A program made the position numbers and the translations under genes. The notes beneath the pieces were generated by a model. That model made no database searches. It was given only the letters and a program-made list of their open reading frames with translations, and was not told the origin of the DNA. Shown here piece by piece: positions 19,749 to 29,900 of a stretch of DNA of 64,000 bases; within the stretch, counting starts at the first letter, position 1, and each line of letters opens with the position of its first letter. Source of the stretch: Bordetella genomosp. 13 (GTDB lineage: Bacteria; Pseudomonadota; Gammaproteobacteria; Burkholderiales; Burkholderiaceae_B); assembly GCF_007679965.1 (NCBI RefSeq), contig NZ_VEHL01000002.1:480235-544234 (forward strand), in the 5' to 3' direction.

Positions 19749-20639
19749 ATGTCGTCCCGTAACTCCGCCATTCCGGGCGCCGACCTGGCCGCGCTGGTCG
19801 AGCCGCAGGTCGACAGCACGCCCGATGTGATCGACTCGGTGGCGTTCGCGCGCCTGTACGGCGAGCCGCTGTTCCAGCTGCCCAACGACCTGTACATCCC
19901 GCCCGACGCGCTGGAGATCTTCCTCGAGGCCTTCGAGGGGCCGCTGGACCTGCTGCTCTACCTGATCCGCAAGCAGAACTTCAACGTGCTGGACATCCCG
20001 ATGGCGGATGTCACGCGGCAGTACCTTTCCTACGTCGACCAGATCCGTACCCACAACCTGGAACTGGCCGCCGAATACCTGCTGATGGCCGCGCTGCTGA
20101 TCGAGATCAAGTCGCGCATGCTGTTGCCGGTGAAAAAGTCGGATACCGGCGAAGAGGCCGAAGACCCGCGTGCCGAACTGGTGCGCCGCCTGCTCGAATA
20201 CGAGCAGATGAAGCTGGCGGCGCAGAAGCTCGACAGGATTCCCCAGCTGGGGCGCGACTTCGTCCGTTCGCAAGCCGTGGCCGAGATCAGCGTCGAGCGC
20301 ATGATGCCCGACGTCAGCGTCGACGACCTGCGCGCGGCCTGGGCCGACATCATGAAGCGCGCCAAGCTCAACCAGCATCATCAGATCACGCGCGAACAGC
20401 TGTCGGTGCGCGACCACATGACCCACATCCTGCGGCGCCTGAACGAAGTGCGCTTCATGGAATTCGGCGAGCTCTTCCTGGAGCGCATCCGCGAAGGCGC
20501 GCCGGCGGCGGTGGTGGTCGTGCATTTCATCGCCATGCTCGAACTCGCGCGCGAATCCCTGCTCGACATCACCCAGGCCGAGCCCTACGCCCCCATCTAC
20601 GTGCGCCTGGCCTACACCAGCGTCGCGGCCGCGGCCTGA
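19749..20639 (+). CDS. scpA: Segregation and condensation protein A (kleisin)
   Basis: A 296-residue ScpA. The conserved block FEGPLDLLLYLIRKQNFNVLDIP at about residues 62-84 (FEGPLDLLL signature), then AAEYLLMAALLIEIKSRMLLP, defines the kleisin N-domain that binds SMC. The C-terminal winged-helix region includes EFGELF and VVVHFIAMLELAR. With ScpB and SMC it forms the bacterial condensin that compacts and segregates the chromosome; scpB is not in this window. It is 36 bp after the DUF3460 gene and 45 bp before panC, likely one operon. The ~50-residue N-terminal extension before the core is typical of betaproteobacterial versions. Confidence 0.95.
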   Translation: MSSRNSAIPGADLAALVEPQVDSTPDVIDSVAFARLYGEPLFQLPNDLYIPPDALEIFLEAFEGPLDLLLYLIRKQNFNVLDIPMADVTRQYLSYVDQIRTHNLELAAEYLLMAALLIEIKSRMLLPVKKSDTGEEAEDPRAELVRRLLEYEQMKLAAQKLDRIPQLGRDFVRSQAVAEISVERMMPDVSVDDLRAAWADIMKRAKLNQHHQITREQLSVRDHMTHILRRLNEVRFMEFGELFLERIREGAPAAVVVVHFIAMLELARESLLDITQAEPYAPIYVRLAYTSVAAAA

Positions 20640-21526
<887 letters not shown>

Positions 21527-21527
<1 letters not shown>

Positions 21528-21631
21528 GCCCGCCGGGCCGCCCCAAGGGCGAAGACCGGAGTGCGCAGCACGGAGGTGGTTCAGTCAGCCCGCCGGGCCG
21601 CCCCAAGGGCGAAGACCGGAGTGCGCAGCAC
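21527..21631. repeat. Two-copy direct repeat, 45-bp unit at 60-bp spacing
   Basis: The 45-bp unit starting AGCCCGCCGGGCCGCCCCAA and ending GTGCGCAGCAC occurs identically at 21527-21571 and 21587-21631, separated by a 15-bp spacer. The first copy begins with the last base of the panC stop codon. It contains the small palindrome CCCGCCGGGC. This looks like a dispersed intergenic element of the REP/BIME kind, possibly acting as a transcription-end or mRNA-stability element; only these two copies are visible in the window. Confidence 0.85.
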
Positions 21632-21713
21632 AAAGGGGGCCCAATCGGCCGGCCGGCGGGGACCCCTGCCAGATTTGGTAGCTTCATCCCGTGCGGTGGG
21701 CATGCCACACTTC

Positions 21714-21732
21714 TTGCAATCCTGAATTGCAA
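21714..21732. promoter_or_regulatory. Inverted repeat before the LuxR-type gene
   Basis: TTGCAAT, five bases, ATTGCAA is a perfect 7-5-7 dyad that ends two bases before the GGAGG ribosome site and 12 bp before the ATG at 21744. LuxR/FixJ HTH dimers bind dyads of this general size, so it may be an autoregulatory operator or a translation-affecting hairpin. Dyad seen; role inferred. Confidence 0.55.
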
Positions 21733-21743
21733 CGGAGGCAACC

Positions 21744-22058
21744 ATGCATTGCCACAGCCGCCCGCAGGACGCGTCTGGCGCAACCCCGCCGGCGCTCACC
21801 CCGCGCGAACGCGAACTGCTGGGCTACATCACGCAGGGGCAGTCCAACAAGGTCATCGCCATCGATTTTGGCATCTCGACGCGTACGGCCGAGGCGCATC
21901 GCGCGCGCATCTTCCGCAAGATGGGGGTGCGCAGCGCGCTGGAGCTGGCCTGCGCGCTGTGTCCCTATCGTGGTCCTGGTGGTCCTGGTGGTCCGGGCGG
22001 CGCGGCGGCGCCCGGCCGGGCAGGGCCGGTCATTGGCAGGCCGGGACCGGCTGCTTGA
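21744..22058 (+). CDS. Stand-alone LuxR-type (GerE) HTH protein
   Basis: A 104-residue protein that is little more than a DNA-binding domain: PALTPRERELLGYITQGQSN, then KVIAIDFGISTRTAEAHRAR and IFRKMGVRSALELA, covering residues ~16-70. No receiver, PAS or autoinducer domain precedes it. The C-terminal 30 residues are Gly/Pro/Ala-rich and come partly from a 9-bp tandem repeat (GGTCCTGGT-like, at about 21970-22000). The start has a strong GGAGG site. Its last 29 bp overlap the 3' end of the convergent lipoprotein gene. It could be a small activator, a truncated response regulator or a degraded gene; the intact HTH and ribosome site argue for function. Confidence 0.75.
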   Translation: MHCHSRPQDASGATPPALTPRERELLGYITQGQSNKVIAIDFGISTRTAEAHRARIFRKMGVRSALELACALCPYRGPGGPGGPGGAAAPGRAGPVIGRPGPAA

Positions 22059-22848
22059 CCAGTTCGTCGATCGGGTCGAGGTCGGGTTGGCGCGTCAGGC
22101 TGTAGTCCAGCGTGGGGGCATTGCCCAGCACCGAGCGCACGCGCAGCACGTTGTTGGCCGTGGCCAGCAGTTCGGCGCGGGTGCTGCCCGCGCCGTCCAG
22201 CAGCAGCAGGCGGGCGGGGCGTTCGCCGGTCACGTTCCAGCAGCCCTGTTCGGCCACCGGCTTGCCCTGGCCTTCCAGCGCCACGGTGCGTGCGCGCCAG
22301 CGGCCATTGGGGGCCAGGGTCAACGTGACGCGCTGGGCCTCGGCCTGGCACTGCATCGAACGCGAGAAACACGGGAACGTGCCCATGTAGGTCTGGGCCT
22401 GCGGCATGAAAGCCTGGGCCTCGGGGTTGACCGGGCCGCCGGCATCGGCGTCCGGCGCGACCGTGGCAGCGGCGGTGCGGTTCACCATGCGGGCGTTGGC
22501 GCCACCGGGCGGTAGCGGCGGCACCGGCGAGTCCGCCAGGGCCGGGTTGGCCGCCTGCGCGGCGTCGCCCGTGGCGGTCGGCGCCGGCGTGCCCGTCGAC
22601 GTGGTGTTGGCGGGGCGGCGGGGAGCGTCCGGCTTCAGGTCGATCTGCAACTGCGACGGCGCGTGCACCACTGTGCGGTAGCCGGCGCCCTGGCCGTGGT
22701 ACTGCGCGTCGGTCACTGTGCTTTCGGGCGGCGGGTTGTAGTAGCCCGCGCTGCCGAATTGCGAGCAGCCGGCGGCCAGCAATGTGGTGGCCAGGCCGGC
22801 GGCGGCCAGCAGGCAGGAGCGCGTGACGCGAACGGGGGCGGGAGACAT
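22030..22848 (-). CDS. Outer-membrane lipoprotein with NlpE-like domain
   Basis: A 272-residue lipoprotein. The signal MSPAPVRVTRSCLLAAAGLA leads to the lipobox LAAGC with the acylated cysteine at residue 28. A Pro/Thr/Ala-rich linker (~60-150) follows. A C-terminal domain has YMGTFPCFSRSMQCQAEAQR, then LTLAPNGRWRA, GCWNVTGE and LLATANNVLRVRS. The G-x-FPC...LTL...G-x-W...N-L order resembles the NlpE N-terminal (envelope stress/copper) barrel; this is a pattern match by eye. An upstream ATG at 22924-22926 is less likely because it would bury the lipobox at residue 54. Convergent with the LuxR-type gene (29-bp 3' overlap). Confidence 0.72.
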   Translation of the reverse strand: MSPAPVRVTRSCLLAAAGLATTLLAAGCSQFGSAGYYNPPPESTVTDAQYHGQGAGYRTVVHAPSQLQIDLKPDAPRRPANTTSTGTPAPTATGDAAQAANPALADSPVPPLPPGGANARMVNRTAAATVAPDADAGGPVNPEAQAFMPQAQTYMGTFPCFSRSMQCQAEAQRVTLTLAPNGRWRARTVALEGQGKPVAEQGCWNVTGERPARLLLLDGAGSTRAELLATANNVLRVRSVLGNAPTLDYSLTRQPDLDPIDELVKQPVPACQ

Positions 22849-22887
22849 GGCGGGGTGTCCGGTAAGACGAAGAAGGGCGGCGCACGG

Positions 22888-22952
22888 ATACGGCACCGTA
22901 TGCCTGATGCCCACGATTCTACGCATTTATGCCCGTATCCGGGTATACCCGG
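22888..22952. promoter_or_regulatory. Two palindromes between lipoprotein and pilD genes
   Basis: The 214-bp divergent intergenic region holds ATACGG-CA-CCGTAT at 22888-22901 and the perfect 14-bp palindrome CCGGGTATACCCGG at 22939-22952. Both lie upstream of the lipoprotein ATG and about 110-175 bp upstream of pilD. They look like operator sites for a dimeric regulator of the lipoprotein promoter; the regulator is unknown. Confidence 0.45.
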
Positions 22953-23062
22953 CGGCGACGTGCAGGCATCGCGTCGACCGCGTTTGATGATTCGCCGTAC
23001 AGCCGGAATAATGCGGCGTCCGGCGCCCGCCGCCGGCTTCATTCTCTCTGTGGCCTGACATC

Positions 23063-24004
23063 ATGTGGCATACGTATTCCCTCGATCCGGCTCTGGCGGT
23101 CGTGCTGGCCGCGCTGCTGGGCCTGGCGGTCAGCGGTCTGCTGGGCGCGGTCGCCCATCGCCTGCCGCGCATCATGGAGCGCGAATGGCAAGCGGCCCTG
23201 CGCGAAGCGCAAGATGGAACCGGCGCCGGCCCCGAGCCCGAACCCGAGCGCGAATCTCGGCCCGAATTCCATCCCGGATATCAATCGGACTCTCCGCCCG
23301 CGCATGGCCGCGTTTGCGAATCCGGACCCTACGGGCTGCTGCGGCCAGGCTGGCATTGCCCCGCCTGCGCGGCGCCCGTGCGCGGCTGGCGCGCGCTGCC
23401 GCTGCTGGGCTGGCTGGCGCTGCGCGGCCGCTGCGCCGATTGCCGCGCGTCCATCGGCTGGCGTTATCCCGTCCTTGAGATCGCCGCGGCCGCGCTGTTC
23501 GCCGCCTGCGCGTGGCGCTTCGGGCCCACGCCCATGGCCCTGTGCGCCATGGCATTGGTGGGCGCGTTGCTGGTGCTGGCCTGGATCGACCTGGAAACCG
23601 GCTTGCTGCCCGATGCCATCACCCTGCCCCTGGCCTGGGCAGGACTGCTGGTCAACCTGGGCAATGGCCTGGCCCCTTTGCAACTGGCGGTGGTCGGGGC
23701 GGTCACCGGATACCTGTTCCTGTGGGCGGTTTTCCATGTGTTCAAGTTGGTCACCGGGCGTGAGGGCATGGGGTATGGCGATTTCAAGCTGATGGCGGCG
23801 CTGGGCGCCTGGCTGGGGGTGGCGGCCTTGCCCTGGCTGCTGCTGGGCGCTTCCCTGGCCGGCGTCGTCGTCGGCGTGGGCCTGCGCGTGGCGGGCCGGG
23901 TCGAGCAGGGCGAGCCGCTGCCGTTCGGCCCGTACCTGGCCGCGGGCGGTATCCTGATGCTGCTGGCCGCGGGGCAACCGCCGTGGCTGGCGGTTTTCGG
24001 ATGA
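23063..24004 (+). CDS. pilD: Type IV prepilin peptidase / N-methyltransferase
   Basis: A 313-residue polytopic membrane enzyme. The cytoplasmic N-terminal domain has the four-cysteine zinc site CPAC...CADC. The two catalytic aspartates are in DLETGLLPD and GYGDFKL, followed by several hydrophobic helices. It cleaves and methylates type IV prepilins or type II pseudopilins at the inner membrane. The loop before the zinc site (residues ~50-90) is longer and more Pro/Glu-rich than usual. coaE follows 25 bp later, the common betaproteobacterial order, but the expected upstream pilB and pilC are absent here, replaced by a divergent lipoprotein gene. Confidence 0.94.
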   Translation: MWHTYSLDPALAVVLAALLGLAVSGLLGAVAHRLPRIMEREWQAALREAQDGTGAGPEPEPERESRPEFHPGYQSDSPPAHGRVCESGPYGLLRPGWHCPACAAPVRGWRALPLLGWLALRGRCADCRASIGWRYPVLEIAAAALFAACAWRFGPTPMALCAMALVGALLVLAWIDLETGLLPDAITLPLAWAGLLVNLGNGLAPLQLAVVGAVTGYLFLWAVFHVFKLVTGREGMGYGDFKLMAALGAWLGVAALPWLLLGASLAGVVVGVGLRVAGRVEQGEPLPFGPYLAAGGILMLLAAGQPPWLAVFG

Positions 24005-24029
24005 CACGGACAAGAATGGGACGACGCGC

Positions 24030-24671
24030 ATGTACAGCATCGGATTGACCGGCGGCATCGGCTCGGGCAAGTCGCGCGTGGCCGACCTGCTGGGCCAGTG
24101 GGGCGCCACGGTGATCGACACCGACCAGATCGCGCATGCGCTGACCGGCCCCGGCGGCGCTGCCATGTCCGCGCTGCGCGAGGCGTTCGGCGACCGCGCG
24201 GTGGACGAGCACGGCGCGCTGGACCGCGCGTGGATGCGCGACCGGGTGTTCCGCGAGCCCGCGGAACGCGAGCGCCTGCAGGCCGTGCTGCATCCGATGA
24301 TCGACCGGGACACGCGCCAGGCCGCCCGGCAGGCAACCGGTCCGTATGTGGTGTACGTGGTGCCGCTGCTGGTCGAGTCCGGACGCTGGCGCGAACGGGT
24401 CGACCGCATCTGCGTGGTCGACTGCGACCCCGATACGCAGGTGGCCCGCGTGCAGGCCCGCAGCGGGCTGACGCCGGACGCCATCCGGCGTATCATGGCG
24501 GCACAGGCCGCGCGGGACACCCGGTTGGCCGCCGCCGACGATGTCATCGTCAACGACGGCGGCACCACGCCAGAGATGCTGCACGCGCGGTCTCGTCGCA
24601 TGCACGATCGCTGGATCGAATGGGCGGCGGCAGCGGGCGGGCATCCTGGCGACCCCGGCAGTCTCGCCTGA
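24030..24671 (+). CDS. coaE: Dephospho-CoA kinase
   Basis: A 213-residue P-loop kinase starting MYSIGLTGGIGSGKSRVADL (Walker A GGIGSGKS). DTDQIAH, HPMIDRDTRQ and VYVVPLLVESGRW are typical of CoaE. It adds the 3' phosphate to dephospho-CoA, the last step of coenzyme A synthesis, in the cytoplasm. It lies between pilD and zapD, the conserved order in betaproteobacteria. The C-terminal ~15 residues are low-complexity and probably not structured. Confidence 0.96.
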   Translation: MYSIGLTGGIGSGKSRVADLLGQWGATVIDTDQIAHALTGPGGAAMSALREAFGDRAVDEHGALDRAWMRDRVFREPAERERLQAVLHPMIDRDTRQAARQATGPYVVYVVPLLVESGRWRERVDRICVVDCDPDTQVARVQARSGLTPDAIRRIMAAQAARDTRLAAADDVIVNDGGTTPEMLHARSRRMHDRWIEWAAAAGGHPGDPGSLA

Positions 24672-24727
24672 CCTCACCGCCTGACACTTTTCCGGCCTCC
24701 GGGCCGGCCACCACGGGCCTGCAGCGA

Positions 24728-25480
24728 GTGATCCTTTACGAATATCCTTTCAACGAGCGTATCCGGGCCTATCTTCGCCTGGAATATCTTTTCGACAGGT
24801 TGTTCTTCTTCGCGCGTGGCGACGACATCCGTCAGCACCAGATCGCGGTCACCACGCTGTTCGACATTCTTGAAACCTGCGAACGCACCGACGTGAAGAG
24901 CGCGGTGCTGCAGGACATCGAGCGGCAGCGCCTGTCCCTGGCCGCGCTGCGCGACCATCCCGACGTGGCCCAACAGGCGCTGGAAGACATGCTGCGCGAC
25001 ATGGAACGCGCCGCCGGCGCCCTGTCGGCCCAGGGCAAGACCGGCCAGGCGCTGCGCGAGAACGAGTGGCTGGTCAGCCTGCGCGGCCGGCTGGCCGTGC
25101 CGGGCGGCGCCACCCAGGTCGACATGCCGTCGTACCACGCCTGGCAGCACAAGCCGGCCGAGGTGCGCCACGCCGACCTGCAGACCTGGAGTGCGCCGCT
25201 GCTGCCGCTGGCCGAAGGCCTGGCCATGGCGATGCGGCTGCTGCGCGAGTCCGGCCGCAAGGCCCCCATGACGGCCGAGCAGGGCGCCTACCAGCAGATG
25301 TTGGGCGGCAAGACCCACCAGTTGCTGCGGGTCTGGATCGACCCCGGCCTGGGCGTGTTTCCCGAGATCAGCGCCAACAAGTACATGATCTGGATCCGCT
25401 TCTCCACCCAGGACGGCGAGCTGAAGCCGCAGCCGGTGGCGCGCGACGTGTCCTTCCAGCTGTCGCTCTGCTCGGTCTGA
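24728..25480 (+). CDS. zapD: Cell division protein ZapD
   Basis: A 250-residue protein beginning with GTG: ILYEYPFNERIRAYLRLEYL, then FDRLFFF, the conserved ZapD (DUF1342) N-terminus. Further blocks are FDILETCERTDVKSAVLQDI, LRGRLAVPGG, LPSYHAW-like (MPSYHAW) and WIRFSTQD. I chose GTG at 24728 because the family starts exactly there, though the ribosome site is weak. ZapD bundles FtsZ filaments at the division ring. It is the third gene of pilD-coaE-zapD. yacG, which often follows, is not present in the 196 bp before the efflux operon. Confidence 0.94.
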   Translation: MILYEYPFNERIRAYLRLEYLFDRLFFFARGDDIRQHQIAVTTLFDILETCERTDVKSAVLQDIERQRLSLAALRDHPDVAQQALEDMLRDMERAAGALSAQGKTGQALRENEWLVSLRGRLAVPGGATQVDMPSYHAWQHKPAEVRHADLQTWSAPLLPLAEGLAMAMRLLRESGRKAPMTAEQGAYQQMLGGKTHQLLRVWIDPGLGVFPEISANKYMIWIRFSTQDGELKPQPVARDVSFQLSLCSV

Positions 25481-25485
25481 CGCGC

Positions 25486-25515
25486 GGCCGACTTCCCGTC
25501 CGAGGCAAGTCGGCC
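25486..25515 (+). terminator. Stem-loop after zapD, possible transcript end
   Basis: GGCCGACTT, a 12-base loop, AAGTCGGCC: a perfect 9-bp stem starting five bases after the zapD stop. There is no T-run behind it, so it is at best a non-canonical terminator or an RNA-stabilising 3' hairpin. The rest of the gap to 25676 should hold the promoter of the efflux operon. Confidence 0.45.
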
Positions 25516-25676
25516 CGGCCATCGAGCCGCGCGGCGTGCCATGCCGTCCGGCACCGACGAACCGAACGACCCGCGGCAGGTCGAACCGATTCCTGTTGCG
25601 TTTTATTTCAAACGGTCGTCGCGGCTCGGCGCTCTGTTGGACAATAGCGCCAATCGTCGTTCATGCCGGATCCCTT

Positions 25677-26951
25677 ATGCCCGAGATTCACCCCGCCAAC
25701 GCGCCGCGCCGGTCGCGCCGCCGCCTGTTCGTGACCCTCGTGGTCCTCGTGGTCGCCGCCGCGCTGCTGTGGTGGTTCCTGCGGCCGGCGGGCACCAACG
25801 GCTCCGGCCATGCCGGCCGGCGCGGTCCGATGGCCGGCGGGTCGTCGTTCATGGCGGACATGGCCGTGCCCGTGAAGGTCACCGCCGCGCGCAGCCAGCA
25901 GATCGAGGTGATCCTGCGGGCGCTGGGCACGGTCACGGCCTACAACACCGTCACGGTGCGCAGCCGGGTCAGCGGCGAGCTGGTCAAGGTGGCCTTCCAG
26001 GAAGGGCAGACGGTCAAGGCCGGCGAACTGCTGGCCCAGGTCGATCCGCGCCAGTTCCAGGTGGCGCTGGACCAGGCGCAGGGCACCCTGCAGCAGAACC
26101 GCGCCCAGCTCGAGAATGCCCGGCGCGACCTGCAACGCTACCAGGCGCTGTACAAGCAGGACTCCATCGCCAGGCAGCAGTTGGACACGCAGGCGGCGCT
26201 GGTGCGCCAGTACGAGGGCACGATCAAGAGCAACCAGGCCGCGGTCGACGACGCGAAGCTGCAGCTGGACTACACGCGCATCACGGCGCCCATCGGCGGG
26301 CGGCTGGGACTGCGCCAGGTCGACCAGGGCAACCTGGTCTCCAGCAGCGACACCAACGGGGTGGTCGTCATCACCCAGACCCAACCCATCTCGGTGCTGT
26401 TCACCCTGCCCGAGACCCAGCTGCCTCAGGTGCTGGCCCAACTGCGCGCCGGAAGCACGTTGCGCGTCGAGGCCTACGACCGCGCCGACACCACGCGGCT
26501 GGCCACCGGCCAGCTCGAAACGGTGGACAACCAGATCGACATCACCACCGGCACGGTCAAGCTCAAGGCGCGGTTCGACAACGCCGACCAGTCGCTGTTC
26601 CCCAACCAGTTCGTCAACGCGCGCCTGCTGGTCGAGACGCGCTCGCAGGTCACCGCCATTCCCAACGCCGCCGTGCAGCAGGGCTCGGCCGGGTCGTTCG
26701 TGTTCGTGGTCAAGGCGGACAAGACGGTCGAGGTGCGGCAGGTCGAACTCGGACCGGTCAACGGCGACTGGGTCGCGGTCAACAAGGGCATGCAGCCGGG
26801 CGAGAACGTCGTGGTCGAGGGCACCGACCGTTTGCGCGCGGGCGCCAAGGTCGACATCGTCACGCCGCAGACCGCGATACCCGCCACCCCGGGCAGCCAG
26901 ACCGGCGCCGATGCGCCGCCCCAGGGCCAGCGCAACCGCCGCGCCAGGTAA
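25677..26951 (+). CDS. mdtA: RND efflux periplasmic adaptor (MdtA-like)
   Basis: A 424-residue membrane-fusion protein. It has an N-terminal inner-membrane anchor (LFVTLVVLVVAAALLWWFL, residues ~16-34). The lipoyl halves are GTVTAYNTVTVRSRVSGELV and PIGGRLGLRQVDQGN, with an alpha-hairpin coiled coil between (ALDQAQGTLQQNRAQLENAR...). A beta-barrel and membrane-proximal domain follow (LPETQLPQVL, NAAVQQG). The start ATG at 25677 follows CCGGATCCCTT; longer frames lack the anchor context. It links the inner-membrane RND pumps to the outer-membrane factor. The next gene begins 9 bp after its stop. Best match by eye is MdtA of MdtABC; the substrate is not readable. Confidence 0.9.
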   Translation: MPEIHPANAPRRSRRRLFVTLVVLVVAAALLWWFLRPAGTNGSGHAGRRGPMAGGSSFMADMAVPVKVTAARSQQIEVILRALGTVTAYNTVTVRSRVSGELVKVAFQEGQTVKAGELLAQVDPRQFQVALDQAQGTLQQNRAQLENARRDLQRYQALYKQDSIARQQLDTQAALVRQYEGTIKSNQAAVDDAKLQLDYTRITAPIGGRLGLRQVDQGNLVSSSDTNGVVVITQTQPISVLFTLPETQLPQVLAQLRAGSTLRVEAYDRADTTRLATGQLETVDNQIDITTGTVKLKARFDNADQSLFPNQFVNARLLVETRSQVTAIPNAAVQQGSAGSFVFVVKADKTVEVRQVELGPVNGDWVAVNKGMQPGENVVVEGTDRLRAGAKVDIVTPQTAIPATPGSQTGADAPPQGQRNRRAR

Positions 26952-26960
26952 GGGATCGCC

Positions 26961-29900
26961 GTGAGCCCGTCGCGTCTTTTCATCCTGCGGCCAGTCGCCA
27001 CAACGCTGTCGATGGTGGCCCTGCTGATCGCCGGCCTGATCGCCTACCGCATGTTGCCGGTGTCGGCGCTGCCCGAGGTGGACTATCCGACCATCCAGGT
27101 GGTCACCCTGTATCCGGGTGCCAGTCCAGACGTGATGACCTCGCTGGTCACCTCGCCGCTCGAAAGGCAGTTCGGCCAGATGCCGGGCCTGGCCCAGATG
27201 TCGTCCACCAGTTCGGGCGGCGCATCGGTCATCACGCTGCAGTTCAGCCTGGTGCTGGCGCTGGACGTGGCCGAGCAGCAGGTGCAGGCGGCCATCAATG
27301 CCGCGTCCAACCTGCTTCCCAGCGACCTGCCGGTGCCGCCCACGTACAACAAGGTCAACCCGGCCGACGCGCCGGTGCTGACGCTGGCCATCACCTCCCC
27401 CACGATGCCGCTGCCGCAAGTGCGCGATCTGGTCGACACCCGCATGGCGCAGAAGCTGTCGCAGATCCCGGGCGTGGGCCTGGTCGGCGTGGCGGGCGGA
27501 CAGCGGCCCGCCGTGCGCGTTAAGGTCAATCCGCAGGCGCTGGCGGCGGCCGGGCTCAGCCTGTCCGACCTGCGCAGCGCGGTGGTCGGGGCCAACGTCA
27601 ACCAGCCCAAGGGCAACCTGGACGGCCCGCAGCGCTCCATCACGATCAACGCCAACGACCAGTTGCAGTCGCCCACGGCCTACAACGACCTCATCATCGC
27701 CTATCGCAACAATGCGCCGCTGCGATTGTCCGACGTGGGCCGGGCGGTGCAGGGCGCCGAGGACGTGCGCCAGGCGGCCTGGGTGGGCGACAAGCCGGCC
27801 ATCCTGCTCAACGTGCAGCGCCAGCCGGGCGCCAACGTCATCGACGTGGTGGACCGCATCCAGGCGCTGCTGCCGCAGTTGCGCGCCTCGCTGCCGGCCA
27901 CGCTGGACGTGACGGTGGTGGCCGACCGCACCCAGACCATCCGCGACTCGGTGGCGGACGTGCAGTTCGAGATGGTGCTGGCCATCGCGCTGGTGGTGAT
28001 GGTCACCTTCGTGTTCCTGCGCAGTTTCATCGTCACGCTGATCCCCAGCGTGGTGGTGCCGCTGTCGCTGGTGGGCACGTTCGGCATCATGTACCTGGCC
28101 GGCTTCAGCATCAACAACCTGACGCTGATGGCGCTGACCATCGCCACGGGCTTCGTGGTGGACGACGCGATCGTCATGATCGAGAACATCGCGCGCCACA
28201 TCGAAGAGGGCGAGACGCCGATGGCCGCCGCGCTCAAGGGCGCCAGCCAGATCGGCTTCACGCTGATCTCGCTGACCTTCTCGCTGATCGCGGTGCTGAT
28301 CCCGCTGCTGTTCATGACCGAGGTGGTGGGCCGGCTGTTCCGCGAGTTCGCCGTCACGCTGGCGGTGGCGATCCTGATCTCGCTGGTGGTGTCGCTGACC
28401 TTGACGCCCATGATGTGCGCGCGACTGCTGCGGCCCGAGTCCGAGCACAGATACGGGCGCTTCCATCGCGCCACGGGCGCCTTCATCGACGGCACCATCG
28501 CGCGCTACGACCGCCTGCTGGGCGTGGTGCTGCGCCACCAGCCGCTGACGCTGCTGGTGGCCCTGGGCACCTTCGCGCTTACCGTGGTCCTGTACCTGGC
28601 CATTCCCAAGGGCTTCTTCCCGCAGCAGGACAGCGGCATGATCCAGGCCATCACCCAGGCGCCGCAGTCGGTGTCGTTCAAGGCCATGGCCGAACGCCAG
28701 GAGGCCGTGGCCCGCCTGGCCATGCAGGATCCGGCGGTGGCCTCGGTGTCGTCCTTCATCGGCGTGGACGGAAGCAACGCCACGCTGAGCGCCGGCCGCA
28801 TGCAGATCGCCCTGAAGCCGCACGCCGAGCGCGGCGATACCCTGCCCGAAGTGCTGCAGCGCCTGCAGCAGTCGTTCGCGGACCAGCAGAACGACATGCA
28901 GGTGTTCATGCAGCCGGTGCAGGACCTGACCATCGACGACCGCGTGGCGCGCACGCAGTATCAGATGACGCTGTCCAATCCCGACCTGGACGTGCTGGCC
29001 GAATGGGTGCCCAGGCTCGTGCAGCGCCTGAACCGCGTGCCCGAGCTCAGCGACGTCACGCACGACCTGCAGGACCAGGGCCTGCAGGCCTGGGTCGAGA
29101 TCGACCGCGACGCGGCCTCGCGCCTGGGCATCACCACCGCGGCCATCGACGAGGTGCTGTACGACGCCTATGGGCAGCGCCTGATCTCCACCATCTTCAC
29201 GCAGTCCAACCAGTACCGCGTGGTGCTGGAGGTCGAGCCGCAGTTCAGCAACGGGCCGGCTGCCATCACGCGGCTGCACGTGGCCACGTCGGATGGGCAG
29301 CAGGTACCGCTGTCCAGTGTGGCGCGCGTGATCGAGGGGCGTTCGGTGCTGGCCGTGAACCGCCTGGACCAGTTCCCCATGGTGACGATGTCGTTCAACC
29401 TGGCGCATGGCGCGTCGCTGTCCACGGCCGTCGAGGCCATCGCGCAGGCCGAGCAGGAGATCGGCATGCCCGCCAGCATCGAGACGCGCTACCAAGGCGC
29501 CGCGCTGGCGTTCCAGAACTCGCTGTCCAGCACGCTGTGGCTGATCGTGGCCGCCATCGTCACCATGTACATCGTGCTGGGGGTGCTGTACGAAAGCTAC
29601 ATCCATCCCATCACCATCCTGTCGACGCTGCCGTCGGCCGGGGTGGGGGCGCTGCTGGCGCTGCTGATCAGCGGCACCGACCTGGACATGATCGGCATCA
29701 TCGGCATCATCCTGCTGATCGGCATCGTGAAGAAGAACGCGATCATGATGATCGACTTCGCACTGGACGCCGAGCGCCGGCGCGGCCTGGCGCCGCGCGA
29801 GGCCATCCATGAGGCGGCGCTGCTGCGGTTCCGGCCCATCCTGATGACGACGCTGGCGGCGCTGTTCGGCGCGCTGCCGCTGATGCTGTCCTCGGGCACG

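Noticed and set aside
25481..25676. A yacG gene after zapD
   Set aside because: No CxxC zinc motifs of YacG in any frame here; only a hairpin and the likely promoter of the efflux operon.
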